Part shown: positions 57,299 to 64,000 of the stretch, one piece after another | Layout: every line of letters begins with the position of its first letter | How positions within the stretch are numbered: position 1 is the stretch's first letter | Origin: Gnomoniopsis sp. IMI 355080 | Taxonomy: Eukaryota > Ascomycota > Sordariomycetes > Diaporthales > Gnomoniaceae | NCBI GenBank assembly: GCA_027946555.1 | Contig: JAPEVC010000050.1 | Coordinates: 1 to 64,000, forward strand | DNA length: 64,000 bases | Direction of reading: 5' to 3' | Position numbers and translations under genes: made by a program | The notes under the pieces: model-generated | The model's input: only the letters and a program-made list of their open reading frames with translations | What the model was told of the DNA's origin: nothing | The model's database searches: none

Positions 57299-58766
57299 AG
57301 TTGCGTTGAGATCCTGAATTCTTAGATGTCGTTTTAGATTGTTGACGCTGTAATGAATTGAAGTGGTATAGTCTCCTGCAAGTAATTTGAATAGCATGTA
57401 GTAATATATTCAGGGCGACAGGTATGGCTGCCTAGAATCTATGGCCTGGTATAATTGGGCCTCGAGAGGCGCAGCAGAAGGCATGCTGACGAGTGCTATT
57501 TGGCCTCACTGTATGTTCCCATCTTCGCTGCGTGTTAGTGCGCGGTAAACCCTCGATCGGCTCTGACTCACCACATCATTCAATTCTATGCTCAACTAAC
57601 GATATCTTCGATGATCTTGGGTATTCATCCAAGAGACGACACAGTTCTTAATGGCGAAGATACTCAAGGGGAGCCAACATAACACATTGCACAGCACCGG
57701 AGTGCTGGGAAGTTCAAACATATATATATGCCCATTTTATTCATATATTTACGTAGTTCAAGATATTACAGGATTGAATTGTTTCACTAGGGATGAATAA
57801 TTTGTCATACGTGTACTATATAAATCACACGTATCTTCTTGTCGTCGCCGTTCATGTGCGGAAATTTTGTACAACACACCGTCATCCATCTCCCTTTAGG
57901 GACAGGGGTTGGTTAAGAGAAAGGTATCTGTGTCAATTAACTACCTAGGTATTGTTTTGGGCGTACAATTGCCTCCGTCGTGATGCTGGAAGTCATCACA
58001 CCCTCAGCCTAATGTCTGTGAGGGAAAACTTCATCGTAAGGTGACACTAAGCCTAATCGGGACGCACAAGATCCACTCGCAACCACCTGGGCTGCGGTCC
58101 ATCTAAGCATTGGGAGCCAAGCCGGCTTACAACTAGTATAAGCTCGGCTTTTCAAACAAGGCTTGGTGAAGTGAAAGCCCTAGGAAGCCAAGCTCAGATT
58201 CAGTACAAGCCAAATGACCCGGGTCTTGACTCTTTTTAGTAGCAAGCTAAGTTAAGCCTCCCAGCTTGGCTTGGCTTGGCTTGGTTGGAACGCTGCTCAG
58301 AACCCATTCATACGATATGTGTGTACAGTACAGCTGTATTCAGTATAGAACATATGTGACCAGCCTTTCCACATGGTGCGGTGTCCAGACCATTGATGAG
58401 TGGGAAGGTATACAGGCTAAGGCTTCTAAGTACATTGAAGTGATATTCAATACCAAACATGTCCAAGGAATGAGTCGGCTTAATCAGATACAGACGCCTA
58501 ACGTATATTTGAAGGATCAGGCGAATATTGATGTTACATCTCTGCTTAACTGATCATTGCTTTTGACTCTACGGTGGCATCCTTCACTTACCTACTTATC
58601 TAGGTAGGTATAACCAACACTCGGGTGAAGACTGACCCTACTCCTCAGTTTTGACCACATAATGATCGCTTTTACACCTCAGTGGAATTCTTCTTGCAGT
58701 CTGCGTTTTGACACACTGAATTATCAGAAAGTAATGTGAGGGATTTACTGATCCATCCCGGCAAGA
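57299..58766. other. spacer with AT-rich part and AAGCC/GGCTT motif cluster
   Basis: 57700-57840 is AT-rich. Between 58112 and 58285 AAGCC-type and GGCTT-type words recur in both orientations, ending in a tandem GCTTG run. No gene is supported; the open frame 58266-58553 is featureless. Confidence 0.5.
58112..58285. repeat. inverted AAGCC/GGCTT words, possible MITE scar
   Basis: GGGAGCCAAGCC near 58111 is roughly complemented by CAGCTTGGCTTGGC near 58262, and further AAGCC/GGCTT copies lie between. The final (GCTTG)n run is at about 58262-58283. The arms are imperfect and no target-site duplication was found. Confidence 0.3.
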
Positions 58767-59352
58767 ATGACAAGAGTGACCAGCGGCCCAAGATCGGAAC
58801 ACGTCCAGGGCATGAATCTCATCGAGCGATTGCGGCGGCTACGAATTGTTCTAAAGCCAGACCACCTCAAAAGCTCCACCTACTCACCTTCCGTTGGGAA
58901 TCCGTTGGGAATGAGGCGGTCTATCGGAGACCTAGACTGCGGTCAGTAGTCTGTGCCTATGAAATGGGTCAGTGGAGCTACATAAATACAAACCTGTTGG
59001 GCCCCGGAAGAAGCAGGAGGTCCTCGCACGCCGATCTTCGTCATACTTGTCGACAAAGCGCGTATATTATGGATCGAGGGAGGTTCCAGAGCACCAGCAA
59101 GCGGACCAAGTCAGTGCGTGGAGAGTGGCTCTCGCTGCATTTGACACTATACGAAGAGAGCATGGTGAGTATTCTGAATGATCTTGGCAAGTATCATTAT
59201 CTGCAAGACACTGAGGCGAAACTAACTACTAGTCAATGCAAGTTGAGCAGAATTTGCGCATCCACCAAGAAGCCCAGCGTCAGCAATGCCTCCCTAATCA
59301 TGTCGCCACCAAGTCCATAAGCCTCGACGTACAAGAGCAGTCCATTGCTTGA
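58767..59352 (+). CDS. possible small gene, unrecognised
   Basis: Three protein-like segments lie in order: 58767-58941 (with MNLIERLRRLRIVLKP and GMRRSIGDLD), about 58973-59164 (RKKQEVLARRSSSYLSTKR, then DQVSAWRVALAAFDTIRREHG) and 59243-59352 (VEQNLRIHQEAQRQQ to the stop). The second junction is good: donor GTGAGT, CTAAC branch, acceptor GCAAG, in frame. The first junction is not solved: the obvious donor and acceptor would leave only 31 bp of intron. It could be a real gene with a different first join, or a decaying one. I do not recognise the family. Basic, charged composition suggests a nuclear or nucleic-acid role at most. Confidence 0.3.
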
Positions 59353-61523
59353 ACGAATTCATTGACAGTCGGTCAGTAAAGCCGTACCCAACCCCCTCCC
59401 ATGTCAAAAGCGCGCATTATCACAGTCTAGACCCAGTGTATTGAAGGGCCGAATTGATGACCATCATGTGCAGATGATTACTTTTACAGACCCGCATTGT
59501 CGCGCATCCCATGCGGGCGACGTGAACACCCACCCATCTGCAAGAATGCCGCCGTTGAACAATTGAGCTGGGTCGGCGCCGATTCTTATTTGCTAACTTG
59601 ATAGGCCTTCGGACGCCCCGCGTTGTGGATGGCCCGGCATAATGTACTCTCAGTAGTTGTGACAAGTGAGATCTCGGACTTGAATCCGGGGTTGATGATT
59701 GGCTTGGAACGGGAATTCCGAGTCAAACACCTTAAGAAGCACTTTCTAAGGATGATGACACAACACAATGTTAATGGGAGGTTCCTTGAACCATTAGTAG
59801 TATTCTGCGAAGGCTCTTTTTATGATATATTGATTGAGATTGCAAGTATCAAGTAGTGGGACACACTCTTGGGCGCGCGTGCAACCATCTGTAGCGTGAG
59901 GCTTAATGCACAAACAGGATAGTTCCCGATGCAAAGGCTTGGTATGACAAGTCAAACGATTGTGTCCTCCACAATGTATGCGTGAAACTTGTTTATAGTT
60001 TTGTGAAACATACCAACTTCCACGCCTGTGCAAGATAATCTACCTGAACCTAAAACGGGCAGCTCATTATTCTGACGTTATTCATGCTCCTGTGTGGCGT
60101 CGTAAGACTCGCTTCGCACATAAAACACCGGTGAGAGCAAGGTCAGTTTTCATGTATATAATAAGACTTTCTATGAGGCCTTGACCATGACTCGCAAGAA
60201 GCGTATTTATAGTCTTGTCGTGAGTTGGGCCTGAAAACCAAACCAGAGGGGCCGCGCTCCGCACACCATGACGGGAAGGGGACGCATCAAAAGTGTTGTT
60301 GAAGTTCGGCTTTCGAATTCCGATGGGGGTTGCATAATACGGCCCAACGCTTCCCACAATCGCACGCATGGTGAAATCGTGGGATGGGCAATTGTTCTGT
60401 CTGCAATCTGTCGGTCTGTCTGCAGATGGGATCAACGTTCTAATGGATCTGAAGCAGGCAATACAAACCTACAATCATAATTGTGTCCATGTGACCAAAC
60501 AAGGCTCCACAACTCCAGGTCCCGAGGCTGACGCATCATCGCTGCACTGGAAAGGAGGATCGTAGAGCCTCCACAAATTTCGTCAAGCCTCCACATCTTC
60601 CTGCCAACAGATGGACGCATAGCCGACCCGGATTTAGGACCAGGCCGAGTCATTTGACTTGCAAGTATGGATAACAAGCAATCATTGGGCACGTCATTGT
60701 GGAGACATATTCCCGTGGGCGAGGACCCACACGGCCCGATAGCTCTTGGCTTCTTGACACACACCATCACCAAGACACGGAACGAGAATCGCGGGACGCG
60801 CAGGCCGAAGTGTGTACATTCCGTCGGGGGAAGTCGGGGTGACTTTATATGCCTCTTGCCTCCGTCTCCAAATCGCAGGAACTTTACTTCCCTTAGCAAG
60901 CAGCCTTCAGGGGACCATAGAGCCTAGCCTGCTTGGACGAGGCTGCTCCAAGGTGACAGGGTCGGCTCTTTTTCGGCAGGTGAAGTATGAATCGGCGACA
61001 ATAACCCGTTTTCCTTGGTTTTTTGCTTTCATTGCATACCCGGCTGAAACATGGCCCATGCAGGAAAGTAATTGTGTCTTTGCAGGCCCCAACACTGTAA
61101 AGGGTATCCCGGCGGTGTCCACATTACCCCAGACTCTGCTGCCCAGAATATAACCTCAGCCTCCCCGTGGGGTAGGAAATCATTGGTTACGCTACGTCAT
61201 GTGGACCCGCCTTTCCCCATGGTTCCTGTGGACTTAGTTGCAAGGGGCTGGGTCTGGACGACAAAGGATGATTTTTGTCAGGTTAACCAGGGTAACGTGG
61301 AAATATATATATCCACAACATGATCTCCTTATACTGCGTACGTGTCTATGATATTGGATATATATCAAGCTACAACTTGCCCACTCCCTTTCCATCCTCT
61401 ACTTCTCTTCGCAAAGCAACACTTGGCCACGTCTTCTTTCCCCAGCTTTTGCAATTCCGAATCCACCATATCAAATTTGGTGTTCTCTTCTCTGTGTGGT
61501 AGCAATACCGACCGGCACACATC
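59353..61523. other. spacer, sugar porter promoter on the right
   Basis: No gene supported. A (TA)n TATA-like stretch lies at 61303-61312 and a GTGGGG site at 61167-61172. Open frames at 60082-60899 on either strand lack features. Confidence 0.55.
61167..61172 (+). promoter_or_regulatory. GTGGGG, CreA/Cre1-type site
   Basis: Fits the SYGGRG consensus of the carbon catabolite repressor, about 350 bp upstream of a sugar porter. A single short site is weak evidence. Confidence 0.25.
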
Positions 61524-63373
61524 ATGAATTCATCAAGTAGCAGTATGGACAAAGACAAACACATTGCCGCCAACGAGCCCGGCTTCGAGCAGGTAGAAAA
61601 TGCCCCGAACGCCGCAGTTGCGGACCCGTGCCTCAACCCGGCCGACAATGTATCATATGGCCGGACGGGATTCCGAGGCGTCGTCGACTCACCCTTCGTC
61701 TTTGGCGCGGCCCTGCTCGCCTCCTTGGGCGGCTTCTCCTTTGGTTATGACCAGTAAGTCATGATGGTGTAACGTCTGCAAAATCTCGAATGCTTGCTGA
61801 CTGTGTAACAAAACAGAGGTGTGATATCCATCATCAACACTATGGACCAGTTCCACAAGGTTTTCCCCGAAGCAGAAAGTGCCTTTGGAACAGGTTTCAT
61901 GACTGCTATGCTCGAGCTCGGCGCGTTCCTTGGATGTTTCTTCATGCCAACACTCTGCGACAAGATCTCACGAAAGTGGGCTTTGACTACCGTGGTCGTC
62001 ATCTTCAACATCGGTGCCATTATGCAAGCTGCTGCAACAAGCTATGGAGTTTTGGTCGCGGGTAGGACAATTGCAGGAATTGGTGTTGGTACACTGGCCA
62101 TGGTATGTGGATAATCTAGACTTCATTCCATCTCTTTGTCCCACAAAAAAAATTAACAATCCATCAGGGCGCTCCTATCTACATTTCCGAAATCGCACCA
62201 CCGAATCTGAGAGGTACCTTGCTTGTGCTTGAGTCCGTCTCTATTGTCGGAGGAGTCGTCATCTCATACTGGATCACGTATGGCACCCGCCATATTCAAA
62301 GCGAGGCAGCGTTCCGTATTCCTTTCGGCCTACAGATGGTATCGGCCACTATTCTGGGCACTGCCATTCACTTCTTCCCATTCTCCCCTCGCTGGCTCGC
62401 CCTGGTGGGCCGGAATGAGGACTCCTTGACAAGCATCACCAAGCTGCGCAGACTTCCTGCCGACGACCACCGTGTCCAGGCCGAGTTCCACGGTATCCTT
62501 ACCGAGGTCAACGTGCACCACAGGATCCAAGAGAGGAGACACCCCGGCGTGCGTGGAATCAAGTTGGAGATTGCGCAATGGACCGACCTCGCCCGTGTCT
62601 GGCGCCGCACGATCCTCGCATGTGGCTTTTCTTTCTTCCAGCAGTTCATGGGAATCAATGCCTTCATCTACGTGAGTACACTCTAGCAGTCATTTTCTCC
62701 ATATATCTGTTTCTGACTCTTGACTTTGCAGTACGCGCCCACACTATTTGAGTCGCTTGGACAGAGCACCGAAATGGCTCTCATCCTATCTGGTATCTTC
62801 AACATCCTCCAATGGGTTGGAGTGGGTATCTGCTTCGTCATTATTGACAAAGTGGGCCGAAGAGCGCTGGCCATTTCTGGTGGTGTGATCACAGGCGCAG
62901 CCTGGATGGTTCTCGCTGCTCTTGTCGGCCTGTATTCGAGCGACTGGTCCTCACACATCGCAGCCGGCTGGGCAGCCGTGGCGATGGCCTTTGTCTTTGT
63001 CATTGCTTTCGGAGCCACTTACTCTTGCCTGGCCTGGGCTGTTCCAGCAGAGGTGTTCCCGAACACCTCTCGTGCCAAGGGTGTGGCCGCCGCGACAGTG
63101 GTGAACTGGTTCTCCAACTTTGTCGTAGGCCTCGCGACGCCTCCCATGATCGAGAGCATTGGTTTTGGTACTTATATCTTCTACGGAAGCTTCTGTATCA
63201 TGGCTGCGGTTTGGGCATTCTTCTGTGTACCAGAGACTATGGGCAAGACGCTGGAGCAGATGGATGCGTTGTTCAAGGATGGTGCTGCTGAGGAGGAGAA
63301 GGCGGTGATGCGAGGCGAAATGGCGGGCACCTCCCAACATTTGGAAGACGCAAAGCCTGTTGGAGTGGTCTAA
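61524..63373 (+). CDS. MFS sugar porter (hexose/quinate family)
   Basis: Exons 61524-61753, 61817-62102, 62168-62671 and 62732-63373 encode 553 aa with 12 predicted helices. Family motifs are GGFSFGYDQGVIS (over intron 1), GRTIAGIGVG, GAPIYISEIAPPNLRG (start of exon 3), SPRWLALVGR, QQFMGINAFIYYAPT over intron 3, DKVGRRALAISGG and PETMGKTLEQMD before a hydrophilic C-tail. The N-tail (1-50) is Ser/Asp-rich and probably cytoplasmic. Such proteins take up hexoses, disaccharides, inositol or quinate at the plasma membrane; the substrate is not readable from sequence. All introns are 60-65 bp with good splice sites. Confidence 0.93.
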
Positions 63374-64000
63374 AAATCGACGCACTCATGGGGAAGGCCC
63401 TGGCCGGCTAGAGTATAGATACCCATCGGCCAATAACGAATTTATGATCTTCTACATGAAACGTCTCTCAAAGTGAGCCTCATTCCACGCGCTTTCGCAT
63501 TAATCCGCACTTGTATTGGGCCCACAAATGGGGTTTTGCAAGTACGAGTCTGTGAAATTGACCAGTAAGAGAAGCCGATGAATCACTCAAGTTTGTATTC
63601 AAGACGTGGTTAGTCACAGCTGCGTGAAAGCTGCTCAGGTGGACATGTGTCACCCAAGATGTATGAAGTGGGCATGTAATACAGTAAAGTTTTCCAAGGT
63701 TCGGAAGTAATTTAATGAAAATTCCATTCCAACATTTCGTCCCTTATAATAGTCAATTCTGGGAAAGTTCGGCTGTTCCGACCGTGGCCTACTTGAATGC
63801 TTGATATTGCTCGGGGAACTCAGCAGATACACCCGGCCGTCGTTAGATCACCTATACCCAGAGGTGCCATTGGGCCACAGTAAGGTATTGCAAGACGTTA
63901 TTATCCAATCACAATGCGATTACCAACAACAAGCAAATAGAAGTCTCAGTCCATATCGGTCCCATCCATGTCCACTAAGTAAGCACCACCAGGATCAAGC
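63374..64000. other. 3' flank of the sugar porter, nothing else seen
   Basis: No coding or RNA signal up to the window edge. Confidence 0.6.

Noticed and set aside
60082..60899. overlapping open frames on both strands
   Set aside because: No motif, no splice structure, and both strands equally open.
1..64000. CRISPR, rRNA, tRNA or intact transposon
   Set aside because: No spaced identical repeats, no tRNA box pairs and no transposase, reverse transcriptase or long terminal repeats recognised.

Overview
The window is nuclear DNA of a filamentous ascomycete (Pezizomycotina). Genes are split by short GT-AG introns, mostly 50-120 bp with CTGAC/CTAAC branch points. The gene content is fungal: a HET-domain protein, an SAT4/rhodopsin-like membrane protein, a DUF6594 protein, an alcohol-oxidase-type GMC enzyme and large MFS transporters. 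I cannot assign a genus. All exon joins were worked out by eye from reading frame, splice consensus and family conservation. There was no transcript or database support.

Layout, left to right. 1-0.45 kb: a frame-broken ankyrin-repeat relic. 2.8-5.0 kb: a Ser/Thr-rich single-pass membrane protein on the minus strand. 9-11.2 kb: an unrecognised 622-aa protein with a long first intron. 12.4-15.3 kb: ER glucosidase I (GH63). 15.4-17.0 kb: an SAT4-type seven-helix protein whose third exon junction is one base out of frame. 18.7-21.2 kb: cytosolic threonyl-tRNA synthetase. 22-23.5 kb (minus) and 24.2-28.4 kb (plus): Cdc7 kinase and condensin subunit 1, divergent from one promoter. 29.1-30.3 kb: complex I subunit NDUFA13/GRIM-19. 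31.2-33.7 kb: the RNA polymerase II CTD phosphatase FCP1. This left half, up to about 34 kb, is mostly conserved housekeeping genes.

From about 35 kb the character changes to accessory genes: a HET-domain protein (35.6-38.0), an SDR oxidoreductase (39.4-40.5), a DHA2-type MFS transporter (40.9-43.0), an unrecognised coiled-coil protein divergent from a DUF6594 membrane protein (44.4-46.5), and a multi-pass membrane protein (46.9-48.2). These are followed by a squalene-epoxidase-like FAD monooxygenase (49.1-50.6), an alcohol-oxidase-like GMC enzyme (51.8-54.0), two unrelated Fe(II)/2-oxoglutarate oxygenases (54.6-55.7 and 56.2-57.3), a doubtful small gene (58.8-59.4) and a sugar porter (61.5-63.4).

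The left-hand genes serve translation, N-glycan trimming, respiration, transcription recycling and the chromosome cycle. The shared Cdc7/condensin promoter suggests co-expression around S/G2. The right-hand oxidoreductases plus an exporter look like part of a small tailoring or catabolic neighbourhood. No backbone synthase (PKS, NRPS, terpene cyclase) lies in the window, so calling it a metabolite cluster is only a hypothesis. I saw no tRNA, rRNA, CRISPR array or intact transposon.
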